Shown here piece by piece: positions 53,262 to 61,764 of a DNA stretch of 64,000 bases; position 1 is the first letter of the stretch, and every line of letters begins with the position of its first letter. The stretch covers positions 1 to 64,000 of the forward strand of contig JNVT01000100.1 of assembly GCA_000737985.1 (NCBI GenBank). The letters are read 5' to 3'. Position numbers and translations under genes: made by a program. The notes beneath the pieces were generated by a model that ran no database searches, was not told the origin of the DNA, and worked only from the letters and a program-made list of their open reading frames with translations. This stretch comes from Gammaproteobacteria bacterium MFB021 (GTDB taxonomy: Bacteria > Pseudomonadota > Gammaproteobacteria > Pseudomonadales > Halomonadaceae).

Positions 53262-54224
53262 ATGGAAGAAGAAAAATACTTGGGGTACATAAAGTACTAT
53301 GGCCCTCTAGTTGAAGATGGTTTAATGGATGGGAGAAAGCAGGCTCAAGCATTAATGGGTTTTGATTCTGCCGTCCGCTACTTTATTGGTAAGCTAGCGC
53401 CTGAACTCCAAAATTTGGAATTTGAGATACCGGTCCGCATAAGAAAAGGCTCATGGGAGGCCTTGATACCGGAGACAGTAGCCGGTTGGACACAAGCAGG
53501 ATTAGGTTTGGTAGCAACGGCCTACTTGACTAAAGCTGCACAGAAAATGGCCGAAAAGGATTTCTCGGATTTTGGCTTCAAAGATATTTTTCGAGCATCT
53601 CTTGATGGGCTCAAGTGGTTTGCCAGGATTGGTAAACACATGGGAGATGTTTCAATCCGTAGGTTTTCCGACGTTCGGTTTGATAGTTCGAATGGCTTAA
53701 TAGGCATCGTGAACGCTGAGGGAAAGATTCTCTATGTCCCTAAATACGTGTTAGAGATTTACAGTCAGTGCCCTGCAAACATTTTGGAGAGCATCGCAAC
53801 CAATATTACTCATGGTAGGGGGTTGGTTATTGGGTCTATTGATGATGATATTCTGGAAGAAGTAACGATAGACAACAGCGAAAAGCACATATTTTGCCAA
53901 AACGAAGAGGGGGAGGAGGAAGACGAAATTCTTTTTCCTGATCTTGAACATAGCACTGAGGTCGTACTTGAAGGAGAAATAACCCGGGAGAACAAGACCT
54001 CTAACTCGATGGGTTTTAAATACAATGATCACATTCTAACCTCATATCCCGAAATTGGCAGTATTGTTCAATATAAACACCTTATATTTTCTGAGTGTCG
54101 GCTATACGGACGAGTAAGTCGTCTGGATGAGAAAGGACGGCCTAACGCAAGGAGACCAAAGTTGATTTTTAGTCACCTAGAAGAAATAAGAGGAGAAGAA
54201 AATTACGACCTTTTTAATCAGTAA
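53262..54224 (+). CDS. Cassette gene 5, hypothetical protein
   Basis: 320 aa, ATG preceded by GAGGGG. Not recognised. The first ~110 residues (YIKYYGPLVEDGLMDGRKQAQALMGFDSAVRYFIGKLAPELQNLEFEIPVRIRKGSWEALIP, then a hydrophobic AGLGLVATAYLTKAAQKM) look like a compact folded domain. The C-terminal half (about 150-310) is acidic with a Glu-rich loop NEEGEEEDEILFPDL and a beta-rich tail containing GRVSRLDEKGRP. No signal peptide. AT-rich, with an attC-like site around its stop. Confidence 0.7.
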   Translation: MEEEKYLGYIKYYGPLVEDGLMDGRKQAQALMGFDSAVRYFIGKLAPELQNLEFEIPVRIRKGSWEALIPETVAGWTQAGLGLVATAYLTKAAQKMAEKDFSDFGFKDIFRASLDGLKWFARIGKHMGDVSIRRFSDVRFDSSNGLIGIVNAEGKILYVPKYVLEIYSQCPANILESIATNITHGRGLVIGSIDDDILEEVTIDNSEKHIFCQNEEGEEEDEILFPDLEHSTEVVLEGEITRENKTSNSMGFKYNDHILTSYPEIGSIVQYKHLIFSECRLYGRVSRLDEKGRPNARRPKLIFSHLEEIRGEENYDLFNQ

Positions 54225-54306
54225 TACAACAAGGCCGGTCTCACGACGCCTACTACATTGCGACTTCGCCTCCATTCTGTAGCCGCGCGTGTTGCGTGCG
54301 TTATCT
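54224..54306 (+). other. attC-like site 5 (83 bp)
   Basis: Left core ATACAAC overlaps the stop of cassette gene 5; right core GTTATCT. The middle CTTCGCCTCCATT resembles the CTACGCCTCCATT of site 4, indicating relatedness. A CACGACG/CACGCG pairing with one extra A is possible. Marks the right end of the recognisable array. Confidence 0.5.
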
Positions 54307-54375
54307 TTTCAGTGGTTCTAATAATTAAGGTCTTCGTAGATCGGTTTATTAAATACACATTTTCTGGAGAGTTAC

Positions 54376-54762
54376 ATGATCGTCGTTTATGGCATCAAGG
54401 AGCGCTTGAACCCTATCAAGGCGCAGCTTTCGAATGTCATTCATGGCTGTATGCAGGATGTTCTCGGGATGCCGGCGGGCAAGCGTGCCCATCGGTTTGT
54501 ACCGCTGGATGCAGAGGATTTCTATTTCCCTGACGATAGAACGTCGGCTTACACGGTCATCGAAATCAACATGATGCAGGGGCGCTCCAAGGAGACGCAG
54601 AAGGCGCTGATCAAGGCGCTTTTCCGCCAGATAGAAGCCGAGATCGGCATATCGCCCATCGATGTCGAGATCACGCTCAAGGAGCAGCCCGCTCACTGCT
54701 GGGGATTTCGTGACATGACCGGAGATGAAGCGCGTGATCTACAATATTCGGTGAATGTCTGA
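54376..54762 (+). CDS. Tautomerase_2-like protein lacking the N-terminal proline
   Basis: 128 aa, GGAGAG upstream of the ATG. Sequence blocks KRAHRFVPLDAEDFYFPDDRTSAYTVIEINMMQGRSKETQKALIKALF and DVEITLKEQPAHCWGFRDMTGDEARDLQYSVNV match the Tautomerase_2 group of the 4-OT/MIF superfamily. The expected catalytic Pro directly after Met is replaced by Ile (MIVVYG), so ordinary tautomerase chemistry is doubtful. It follows the last attC-like site, but no further attC is seen after it and its composition is close to the chromosome. Confidence 0.8.
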   Translation: MIVVYGIKERLNPIKAQLSNVIHGCMQDVLGMPAGKRAHRFVPLDAEDFYFPDDRTSAYTVIEINMMQGRSKETQKALIKALFRQIEAEIGISPIDVEITLKEQPAHCWGFRDMTGDEARDLQYSVNV

Positions 54763-54814
54763 CGTGGCAGCTATTGCCTAGACTCATGCACGCGGGATTA
54801 ACCGAGTACTGACG

Positions 54815-55384
54815 ATGGATTGGCTGACGTTCATTTCGAGCCTTGTCCGGTCGCTGGCCTGGCCGGTGTTCGCCCTGATTCTCGCGCTTCTTTTCCGTGA
54901 CCAGATTCTGCAGTTTGGGTCCTTCATCAAGAAGCTGCGGGCTGGGCCCATCGAGGCCGAGTTCGAGCATGACCTCGAGCAGTTGCGCTCGCTGTCGCCA
55001 GGTCGGGGTGACGTCGTCGGCGTGCGTGCTGGTGAAGAAGAAACGTTTCTCACCGAGCTGGCCGAGCGCCATCCCCGTACGGCGATATTGGAGGCGTGGA
55101 CTCGACTGGAGCGCGCGGCCCGCGCGTCGCTGTCGTCACAGGAAGGCGGCGAGAGTGGCCCGGGCGAGGTATCAGCGGCTCGGCTACCGGAACTGCTGGT
55201 GCGGGCAGGGCTGATCGATCAGCCGCAGGTGACGCTGTATCACGAGCTGCGGCGTCTGCATCGCGAGGTGGCTCGCGATTTGGAGCCGACGAAAGAGGCA
55301 GCACAAAACTATGTCGAGTTGTCTCTAGCGCTGCAATCCCAGCTAGATCGCGGGGCCTGGAGTAGCCGACCCGAGAATGGCTAG
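54815..55384 (+). CDS. Hypothetical single-pass membrane protein
   Basis: 189 aa. An N-terminal hydrophobic helix (SSLVRSLAWPVFALILALLF, about 8-28) is followed by a short basic stretch and a cytoplasmic helical domain. That domain contains EFEHDLEQLRSL and ILEAWTRLERAARASLSS, then LPELLVRAGLIDQPQVTLYHELRRLHREVARDLEPT, similar in style to DUF4145-type domains in accessory regions. No function can be assigned. Confidence 0.65.
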   Translation: MDWLTFISSLVRSLAWPVFALILALLFRDQILQFGSFIKKLRAGPIEAEFEHDLEQLRSLSPGRGDVVGVRAGEEETFLTELAERHPRTAILEAWTRLERAARASLSSQEGGESGPGEVSAARLPELLVRAGLIDQPQVTLYHELRRLHREVARDLEPTKEAAQNYVELSLALQSQLDRGAWSSRPENG

Positions 55385-55449
55385 CGCGCCGCCAGCGCCA
55401 CGCCGATGCTGAGCCAGTGCGTCGAATTCACCTCCGTTTTTGATATCCA

Positions 55450-55464
55450 TACGGCGATGCCGTA
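55450..55464. promoter_or_regulatory. Palindrome upstream of the toxin gene
   Basis: TACGGC-GAT-GCCGTA, 10 bp before the toxin ATG. Fits an antitoxin autoregulation site. Confidence 0.5.
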
Positions 55465-55474
55465 CACTCCTGCA

Positions 55475-55786
55475 ATGCTATTCATCGAAACCTCAACGTT
55501 CACCAAGCTGTTGCCGAGCTACCTCACGGACGAAGAGTATCGTGGGCTGCAAACGTATCTGTTGCAGAAGCCGGATGCTGGCGATCTCATCAAAGGCTCG
55601 GCGGGTGTTCGTAAGGTGCGATGGGCCCCAACCGGTTCCGGCAAGAGCGGCGGTATCAGGGCCATTTACTACTGGAAGAAATCCGATCACGAGATATGGA
55701 TGCTGACGCTTTACGGTAAATCGGAGCGTGCGAGTATCCCTGGGCATATGCTCAAACAGATAGCGGAGGCGATCAAAAATGCCTGA
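55475..55786 (+). CDS. HigB-type (RelE superfamily) toxin
   Basis: 103 aa from MLFIETSTFTKLLPSYL at 55475; the palindrome just upstream favours this start over an in-frame one farther out. It resembles HigB2: LTDEEYRGLQTYLLQKPDAGDLIKGSAGVRKVRWAPTGSGKSGGIRAIYYWKK followed by IWMLTLYGKSE. Family members are ribosome-dependent mRNA interferases. It overlaps the antitoxin gene by 8 bp, toxin first, the usual HigBA order. Confidence 0.85.
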   Translation: MLFIETSTFTKLLPSYLTDEEYRGLQTYLLQKPDAGDLIKGSAGVRKVRWAPTGSGKSGGIRAIYYWKKSDHEIWMLTLYGKSERASIPGHMLKQIAEAIKNA

Positions 55787-56066
55787 CAGAGATATTGGAG
55801 CCGAGATTCTCGAAGGCATCCAGGAAATCAAGCAGTTCAAGAAAGGCAAGCTGGCGCTGCGAACGCAGGAACTCTCAGCACCTTCATCGCCGAAAACGAT
55901 CCGACTGAAGCTGAAGCTGTCGCAATCTGCCTTCGCGGGTTTGATGGGCGTCAGCGTGCGAACGCTTCAGGACTGGGAGCAGGGGCGGCGGGAGCCGCAA
56001 GGGCCGGCAATAGCACTACTGCGCATCGCGGAGCAGCATCCGGAAGTCTTCGAAAAGCTGCATTGA
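55779..56066 (+). CDS. HigA-type antitoxin (XRE-family DNA-binding protein)
   Basis: 95 aa. An N-terminal toxin-binding region (about 1-45) is followed by a Cro/C1 helix-turn-helix: IRLKLKLSQSAFAGLMGVSVRTLQDWEQGRREPQGPAIALLRI. It should neutralise the toxin encoded just upstream and repress the operon at the 55450-55464 palindrome. The MITE begins 6 bp after its stop. Confidence 0.87.
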   Translation: MPDRDIGAEILEGIQEIKQFKKGKLALRTQELSAPSSPKTIRLKLKLSQSAFAGLMGVSVRTLQDWEQGRREPQGPAIALLRIAEQHPEVFEKLH

Positions 56067-56071
56067 TGCTA

Positions 56072-56212
56072 GGGTTTGTACGAAAAGTCAGCGAGCGAAG
56101 GCAAGACAAGGCAAAAATCGGCGAAAACGCGGAGTTTACGAGGTGTAAATGAGCATTTTGAGCCGATTTTTAACGCCGTATTGCCGAGCGCAGGTAGTTT
56201 TCGTACAGAGCC
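56072..56212 (+). mobile_element. ~140-bp MITE, copy 2
   Basis: Ends GGGTTTGTACGAAAAGT and AGTTTTCGTACAGAGCC are imperfect inverted repeats, flanked by CTA and TAA. The interior is nearly identical to the reverse strand of 46501-46640. It lies directly after the HigBA-type pair and may act as a bidirectional terminator through its self-pairing core. Confidence 0.85.
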
Positions 56213-56282
56213 TAATGCCAGAGCATGATGCCAGGCCTCGAGTCGAACCACCGGCTCGGGGTCTTTGTCTCCCAGCATTCGA

Positions 56283-57182
56283 TTACTTCGCAGCCAGCGC
56301 CACCCCCACCCTCGACCGATTCGGCTTGCCGATGGTCTGTGTTATCCACACCCCTGTCTCTGCCAAGTTATCCAGATCCACGCCACTGTCGATGCCGAGG
56401 CCGTTGAGTAGGTAGATCACGTCTTCGGTGGCCACGTTGCCGGTGGCGCCTTTGGCATAGGGGCAGCCGCCGAGCCCGGCGACGGCGCTGTCGATCACGC
56501 TGATGCCCTCTTCGAGCACGGCGTGGAGGTTGGCCAGCGCCTGGCCGTAGGTGTCGTGGAAGTGGGCGGCGAGCTTGTCTCTGGGGATATCGCGGCCCAC
56601 GGCGTCGAGCAGGCGCTTGGCCGCGAGCGGGGTGCCGACGCCGATGGTGTCGCCCAGCGAGATTTCATAGCAGCCCATCTCATAAAGCGCCCGGGAGACT
56701 TCGGCGACCCGTTGGGGGGCGACTTCGCCTTCGTAGGGGCAGCCGAGCACGCAGGAGACATAGCCGCGCACGTGCACGCCGGCTTCCCGAGCGCGTTCGA
56801 CTACCGGTTCGAAGCGCGTTAGCGATTCGGCAATCGAGCAGTTGATGTTCTTGTGGGAGAACGCTTCGCTCGCCGCCGCGAAGACGGCGACCTCCTCGAC
56901 GCCGCACTTGAGTGCGGCTTCCAGCCCTTTGAGGTTGGGCGTGAGTGCGGAGTAGATCACCCCCGGCCGGCGGCGAATGCCGGTCATCACCTCGCGGTGA
57001 TCCGCCATCTGCGGCACCCATTTGGGCGAGACGAAACTCGCCGCTTCGATCCGCTTGAGCCCCGCCGCGGCGAGCCGCTCGATCAGCTCCAGCTTGGCGG
57101 CGGTGGCGATGGGCTCGGCTTCGTTCTGCAGGCCGTCGCGCGGGCCGACTTCGACGATACTGACGTGCTTCGGCATCCCCAT
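56283..57182 (-). CDS. liuE: Hydroxymethylglutaryl-CoA lyase
   Basis: 299 aa from the ATG at 57182, preceded by AAAGGGGAC. TIM-barrel aldolase that cleaves HMG-CoA to acetoacetate and acetyl-CoA, the last step of leucine degradation. VEVGPRDGLQNE (catalytic Arg/Asp), EAASFVSPKWVPQM, YVSCVLGCPYEGEV, ISLGDTIGVGTP, AAHFHDTYGQALAN (metal His) and the catalytic Cys loop GLGGCPYAKGATGNVATED are all present. Last gene of liuABCDE, 1 bp after liuD. Confidence 0.95.
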   Translation of the reverse strand: MGMPKHVSIVEVGPRDGLQNEAEPIATAAKLELIERLAAAGLKRIEAASFVSPKWVPQMADHREVMTGIRRRPGVIYSALTPNLKGLEAALKCGVEEVAVFAAASEAFSHKNINCSIAESLTRFEPVVERAREAGVHVRGYVSCVLGCPYEGEVAPQRVAEVSRALYEMGCYEISLGDTIGVGTPLAAKRLLDAVGRDIPRDKLAAHFHDTYGQALANLHAVLEEGISVIDSAVAGLGGCPYAKGATGNVATEDVIYLLNGLGIDSGVDLDNLAETGVWITQTIGKPNRSRVGVALAAK

Positions 57183-57183
57183 G

Positions 57184-59316
57184 TCAGCTGTCCCCTTTCG
57201 TGTCGGCGCCGGCGTTGGTGAACGCGAGCAGCTCATCCCCCTGCGCCACGGCGTCGCCCACCGCGACATGGAAGGCTTCCACCGCGCCGTCGGCGGGGGC
57301 GCTCAGGGTGTGCTCCATCTTCATCGCTTCTACCACCACCAGCGGCGTGCCTTTCTCCACCGTTTGGCCGGGTTCGACCAGCAGCGCCACCACGGTGCCG
57401 TGCATCGGCGCGGTCAGCTTGGCTTCGGTCTCTTGCGGCAGATGGTCGGCACGGTCGGCGCGGCGCCAGATCAGGCGCGACTCTTGACCTGCGGCGGTGA
57501 GCACGATGGCGTCGCCTTCGCTTGCCGGGTCGAGCCGGGCGAAGAGGCGCTGGCGATGGCCATTCAGGGTGAGCGCCAGGGTGTCGTTGTCGAGGCGCTG
57601 GCACTGCACGGCGAGCCTGCTCGTCACCTCTCCCTCACGCTGCACCTGAAGCTGCCAGGTCGCCTGTGCTGGTTCTTGTGTCAGCCCCTGTGCCGGGCCC
57701 TGAGTCAGCGCCTGGGTAGCGATCACCTCGTACGTGCCGCTGCCGTCGGTTTCCTGAAAAACGAGACGTAGCCGGCGTGGTGCGTTGAGCCGCCAGCCGT
57801 CGCTGCGTTGCCAAGGGTCGTCGGTGCGCGGTGTTCCGTTAGCAAGATGCTCCATCGCCACCAGGGCGGCGCGGGCGATATCGGCGTCGGTGGCGTGGGG
57901 CGCGGCGAACAGATCGTCGTGATGATGCTCGATGAAGCGGGTATTCAGCTCGGCGGCGATGAAGTCCGGATGGGTCACCAGACGCTGCAGGAAGCGGCGA
58001 TTGGTGGTCACGCCGCTGATATCCAGCGCGGCCAAGGCGCGGGCCATTTCGGCCAGGGCCTGGCCGCGATCCTCGCCGTGGACGATCAGCTTGGCCAGCA
58101 TCGGGTCGTAGTGCATGGTCACTGTATCGCCGGCCTCGACGCCGCTATCCAGGCGGATGCGCCCGTGTAAATCGGCGCTCTCCAGCGGCAGCGCGAAACG
58201 CAGGAGCTTGCCGGTGGCGGGGAGGAAGTCGTTGTCCGGGTCTTCGGCGTAGAGCCGCGCTTCGATGGCGTGGCCGGTGAGCTTCAGCTCGCTCTGCGCC
58301 TTGGGCAGCGCCAGGCCGGCGGCGACCCTTAGCTGCCACTCGACCAGATCCTCACCGCTGATCATCTCGGTGACCGGGTGCTCGACCTGCAGCCGGGTGT
58401 TCATCTCCATGAAGTAGAACGGTGAGCCGTTCTCCTGCGTGGTCTCGGCGGCGGCATCCAGCAGGAACTCCACCGTGCCGGCGCCGACATAGCCGATCTC
58501 CTGGGCGGCGCGCACCGCGGCCTCGCCCATCTCGCGGCGCAGCGCTTCGGGCAGGTGCGGTGCGGGGGCCTCTTCGAGCACCTTTTGGTGGCGTCGCTGC
58601 ACGCTGCAGTCGCGCTCGAACAGGTAGACGCCGTTGCCTTGGCTATCGCAGAACACCTGCACCTCGACATGGCGCGGCTGGGTCAGATACTTCTCGATCA
58701 GCATGCGCTCATCGCCGAAGGCGGCGCGGGATTCGCGGCGGCAGCCGTCGAGCGCCGCCTGGAATTCGCGCTCGGACTCGACCACCCGCATGCCCTTGCC
58801 GCCGCCCCCGGCGCTGGCCTTGAGCAGCACCGGGTAGCCGATCTTGCCGGCTTCTTCCCGCAGCAGGGCGTCGTCCTGCGCTTCGCCGTGATAGCCGGGC
58901 ACCAGTGGTACGCCGGCGCTGGCCATGCGTGCCTTGGCCGCGGCCTTGTCGCCCATGGCGGCGATGGCGCTGGCCGGTGGGCCGATGAAGACGAGCCCGG
59001 CGGTGTCGCAGGCAGCGACGAACTCGGCGTTCTCGGAGAGAAAGCCGTAGCCCGGGTGAATGGCGTCGGCACCGCTGCGCTGGGCGGCGGCGATGACCTT
59101 GTCGATGGCGAGATAGCTCTCGCCGGCCGCCGCCGGGCCGAGACGGATCGCTTCGTCGGCCTCACGCACGTGGCGGGCGCGGGCGTCGGCATCCGAATAG
59201 ACCGCGATGGTGCGCAGCCCGAGGCGCCGCGCGGTGCGAATCACGCGGCAGGCGATCTCGCCGCGGTTGGCGATCAGTACCGCGCGCAGCGGGCGGGGCG
59301 CAGTGGCGAGACTCAT
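57184..59316 (-). CDS. liuD: 3-methylcrotonyl-CoA carboxylase, biotin-containing alpha subunit
   Basis: 710 aa from MSLATAPRPLRAVLIANRGEIA at 59316 (ATGA overlap with liuC). Biotin carboxylase domain (about 10-455): ADAIHPGYGFLSENAEF, ASAGGGGKGMRVV, MLIEKYLTQPRHVEVQVF and MNTRLQVEHPVTE. A middle BT-type domain follows, then a C-terminal biotinyl domain with VVVEAMKMEHTL (biotin on Lys). It carboxylates 3-methylcrotonyl-CoA together with the beta subunit. Neighbouring ivd, methylglutaconyl-CoA hydratase and HMG-CoA lyase support this over propionyl- or geranyl-CoA carboxylase. Confidence 0.93.
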   Translation of the reverse strand: MSLATAPRPLRAVLIANRGEIACRVIRTARRLGLRTIAVYSDADARARHVREADEAIRLGPAAAGESYLAIDKVIAAAQRSGADAIHPGYGFLSENAEFVAACDTAGLVFIGPPASAIAAMGDKAAAKARMASAGVPLVPGYHGEAQDDALLREEAGKIGYPVLLKASAGGGGKGMRVVESEREFQAALDGCRRESRAAFGDERMLIEKYLTQPRHVEVQVFCDSQGNGVYLFERDCSVQRRHQKVLEEAPAPHLPEALRREMGEAAVRAAQEIGYVGAGTVEFLLDAAAETTQENGSPFYFMEMNTRLQVEHPVTEMISGEDLVEWQLRVAAGLALPKAQSELKLTGHAIEARLYAEDPDNDFLPATGKLLRFALPLESADLHGRIRLDSGVEAGDTVTMHYDPMLAKLIVHGEDRGQALAEMARALAALDISGVTTNRRFLQRLVTHPDFIAAELNTRFIEHHHDDLFAAPHATDADIARAALVAMEHLANGTPRTDDPWQRSDGWRLNAPRRLRLVFQETDGSGTYEVIATQALTQGPAQGLTQEPAQATWQLQVQREGEVTSRLAVQCQRLDNDTLALTLNGHRQRLFARLDPASEGDAIVLTAAGQESRLIWRRADRADHLPQETEAKLTAPMHGTVVALLVEPGQTVEKGTPLVVVEAMKMEHTLSAPADGAVEAFHVAVGDAVAQGDELLAFTNAGADTKGDS

Positions 59317-60143
59317 GAGCGCGGCTCCTTGTCGCCGCCGCTGGCCGCGAGCCAGTTTGGCGGGCGTTTGTCGAAGAAGGCGGCCAGCCCTTCCTGGCCT
59401 TCGGCGCTGACCCGCAGCTCGCTGATGGTGCGGCACGCGGCCTCGCGGGTGGCGTCGCTCTCCGGTTCGCGGGCGATCTGCGCGAGCAGCGCCTTGGTGG
59501 CGCGCTGGGCCTGGGGGGAGGCGGCGAGCAGGGTATCGATCTGGCGGTCGATCTCTTCATCCAGCGCGTCGCCAGCCACCACCTGGTGCACCAGCCCCAG
59601 TTCGCGGGCGGTGGCGGCGTCGATCACCTCGGCGGTCAGCGCGTAGCGGCGCATCTGGCGGGCGCCGATGGCGCGCTGCACGTACGGCCCGACCACCGCC
59701 GGCGAGAGGCCGATCTTGACCTCGGAGAGGCAGAAGCGCGCCGCCATTGATGCGATCACCAGATCGCAGCAGGCGGCCAGCCCCACCGCGCCGCCGTAGG
59801 CCGCACCCTGCACCCGGCAGAGCGTGGGGCAGGGCAGGGTGTCTAGCCCATGCATCAGGCGCGAGAGCTGGCGCGAGTCGGCCAGGTTGTCGTCAATGCT
59901 GTAGTCGACCATGCGCTTCATCCAGGCGAGATCTGCCCCGGCGGAGAAGTGCTTGCCGTGGGAGCCGAGCACCACCACCCGCACCTCGCCGCTCGCAGCC
60001 AGGGCGTGGAGCTGTTCGAGATGGGCGTTGAGCGCGGCGATCAAGGCGTCGTCGAAGGCGTTGTGAACCGCGGGGCGGTCCAGCGTCAGCCGCGCGACGC
60101 CGCGAGAGTCGATGTCCAGTTGGGCGTGCTGTGAAGTCGTCAT
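59313..60143 (-). CDS. liuC: Methylglutaconyl-CoA hydratase (enoyl-CoA hydratase family)
   Basis: 276 aa crotonase-fold enzyme. ATG at 60143, 4 bp after the liuB stop. LTLDRPAVHNAFDDALIAAL, oxyanion-hole HGKHFSAGADLAWMKRM, and GAAYGGAVGLAACCDLVIASMAARFCLSEVKIGLSPAVVGPYV with the catalytic Glu region. Hydrates 3-methylglutaconyl-CoA to HMG-CoA in the leucine pathway, as inferred from operon context. Confidence 0.92.
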   Translation of the reverse strand: MTTSQHAQLDIDSRGVARLTLDRPAVHNAFDDALIAALNAHLEQLHALAASGEVRVVVLGSHGKHFSAGADLAWMKRMVDYSIDDNLADSRQLSRLMHGLDTLPCPTLCRVQGAAYGGAVGLAACCDLVIASMAARFCLSEVKIGLSPAVVGPYVQRAIGARQMRRYALTAEVIDAATARELGLVHQVVAGDALDEEIDRQIDTLLAASPQAQRATKALLAQIAREPESDATREAACRTISELRVSAEGQEGLAAFFDKRPPNWLAASGGDKEPRS

Positions 60144-60147
60144 GGCA

Positions 60148-61755
60148 TCACATCCTGAAGACGCCGAAACGCGTCTCTTCGATTTCGGCATTGAGGGCTG
60201 CCGACAGCGCCAGGCCGATCACATCGCGGGTCTGCAGCGGGTCGATCACGCCGTCGTCCCACAGCCTGGCGCTGGCGTAGTACGGGTGGCCCTGGCGCTC
60301 GTACTGTTCGCGGATCGGCGCCTTGAAGGCGGCTTCCTCGTCTTCCGGCCAGTCGCTGCCGTCGCGCTCCATCTGCTCGCGTTTCACCTGCGCCAGCACG
60401 TTGGCGGCCTGCTCGCCGCCCATCACCGAGATGCGCGCGTTGGGCCACATGAACAGCAGGTTGGGGTCATAGGCGCGGCCGCACATGCCGTAGTTGCCGG
60501 CGCCGAAGCTGCCGCCGATCAGCACGGTGAACTTGGGCACCTTGGCGCAGGCCACGGCGGTGACCAGCTTGGCGCCGTGCTTGGCGATGCCCTCCTGCTC
60601 GTATTTGGAGCCGACCATGAAGCCGGTGATGTTCTGTAGAAAGATCAGCGGGATCTGGCGCTGGGCGCAGAGTTCGATGAAGTGCGCGCCCTTCTGCGCG
60701 GACTCCGAGAACAGCACGCCGTTGTTGGCGACGATACCCACCGGGTGGCCGCACCAGTGGGCGAAGCCGGTGACCAGGGTGTCGCCGTAGTAGCGCTTGA
60801 ACTCGTCGAAGTCGGAGTCGTCCACCAGCCGCCCGATCACCTCGCGCACGTCATACGGCTTGCGCAGGTCGGTGCCGACGATGCCGTAGAGCTCCGAAGG
60901 GTCGAGCCGCGGCGGGCGGGATTCGCGCAGCGCCAGTTCGCCGCGCTTGCGCCAGTTGAGCCGGGAGACCGCGCGGCGGGCGAGCTGCAGCGCATGGGCG
61001 TCGTTCTCGGCATAGTGGTCGACCACGCCGCTGATCTTTGCGTGCACGTCCGCGCCACCGAGGTCCTCGGCGCTGATGGTCTCACCGGTGGCGGCCTTCA
61101 CCAGCGGCGGGCCGCCGAGGAAGATGGTGCCCTGGTTGCGCACGATGATCGATTCATCGGCCATCGCCGGCACGTAGGCGCCGCCGGCGGTGCACGAACC
61201 CATCACCACCGCGATCTGCGGGATGCCCGCGGCGGAGAGCGTGGCCTGGTTGTAGAAGATGCGGCCGAAGTCGTCGTGGTCGGGGAAGACCTCGTCCTGC
61301 TCGGGCAGGTAGGCGCCGCCGGAGTCGACCAGGTAGAGGCAGGGCAGGCGGTGCTTGCGGGCGATCTCCTGGGCGCGCAGGTGCTTCTTCACCGTCAGCG
61401 GGAAGTAGGTGCCGCCCTTGACCGTGGCGTCGTTGGCGACGATCACGCACTCCACGCCGCTGACCCGGCCGATGCCGGCGACCACGCCGGCGGCGGGCAC
61501 CGGGGTGTCGTAGACCTCGTAGGCCGCCAGCGCGCCGATCTCGAGAAAGGCCGCGCCCTCGTCTAGTAATTGGCCGATGCGCTCGCGCACGAACAGCTTG
61601 CCGCGGGACTCGTGCCGGGCGCGCGCCTTGTCGCCGCCGCCCCGGGCGATCTCGGCGCTCAGCGCGTGGAGCTTGTCGACCTCCGCCCGCAGCGCCTGTG
61701 CATTGGCCTGGAAGGCCTCGGCGCGGGGGTTGATCTGGCTACTCAGTATGGCCAT
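60148..61755 (-). CDS. liuB: 3-methylcrotonyl-CoA carboxylase, carboxyltransferase beta subunit
   Basis: 535 aa. Carboxyltransferase fold in two halves, with [154 protein letters not shown] and [15 protein letters not shown]. Transfers the carboxyl group from biotin to methylcrotonyl-CoA. Starts 9 bp after liuA. Confidence 0.95.
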   Translation of the reverse strand: MAILSSQINPRAEAFQANAQALRAEVDKLHALSAEIARGGGDKARARHESRGKLFVRERIGQLLDEGAAFLEIGALAAYEVYDTPVPAAGVVAGIGRVSGVECVIVANDATVKGGTYFPLTVKKHLRAQEIARKHRLPCLYLVDSGGAYLPEQDEVFPDHDDFGRIFYNQATLSAAGIPQIAVVMGSCTAGGAYVPAMADESIIVRNQGTIFLGGPPLVKAATGETISAEDLGGADVHAKISGVVDHYAENDAHALQLARRAVSRLNWRKRGELALRESRPPRLDPSELYGIVGTDLRKPYDVREVIGRLVDDSDFDEFKRYYGDTLVTGFAHWCGHPVGIVANNGVLFSESAQKGAHFIELCAQRQIPLIFLQNITGFMVGSKYEQEGIAKHGAKLVTAVACAKVPKFTVLIGGSFGAGNYGMCGRAYDPNLLFMWPNARISVMGGEQAANVLAQVKREQMERDGSDWPEDEEAAFKAPIREQYERQGHPYYASARLWDDGVIDPLQTRDVIGLALSAALNAEIEETRFGVFRM

Positions 61756-61764
61756 GCGACCCTC

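Noticed and set aside
56225-56290. tRNA-like GTCGAACC segment after the second MITE
   Set aside because: Only a T-arm-like octamer; no acceptor or anticodon stem could be formed.
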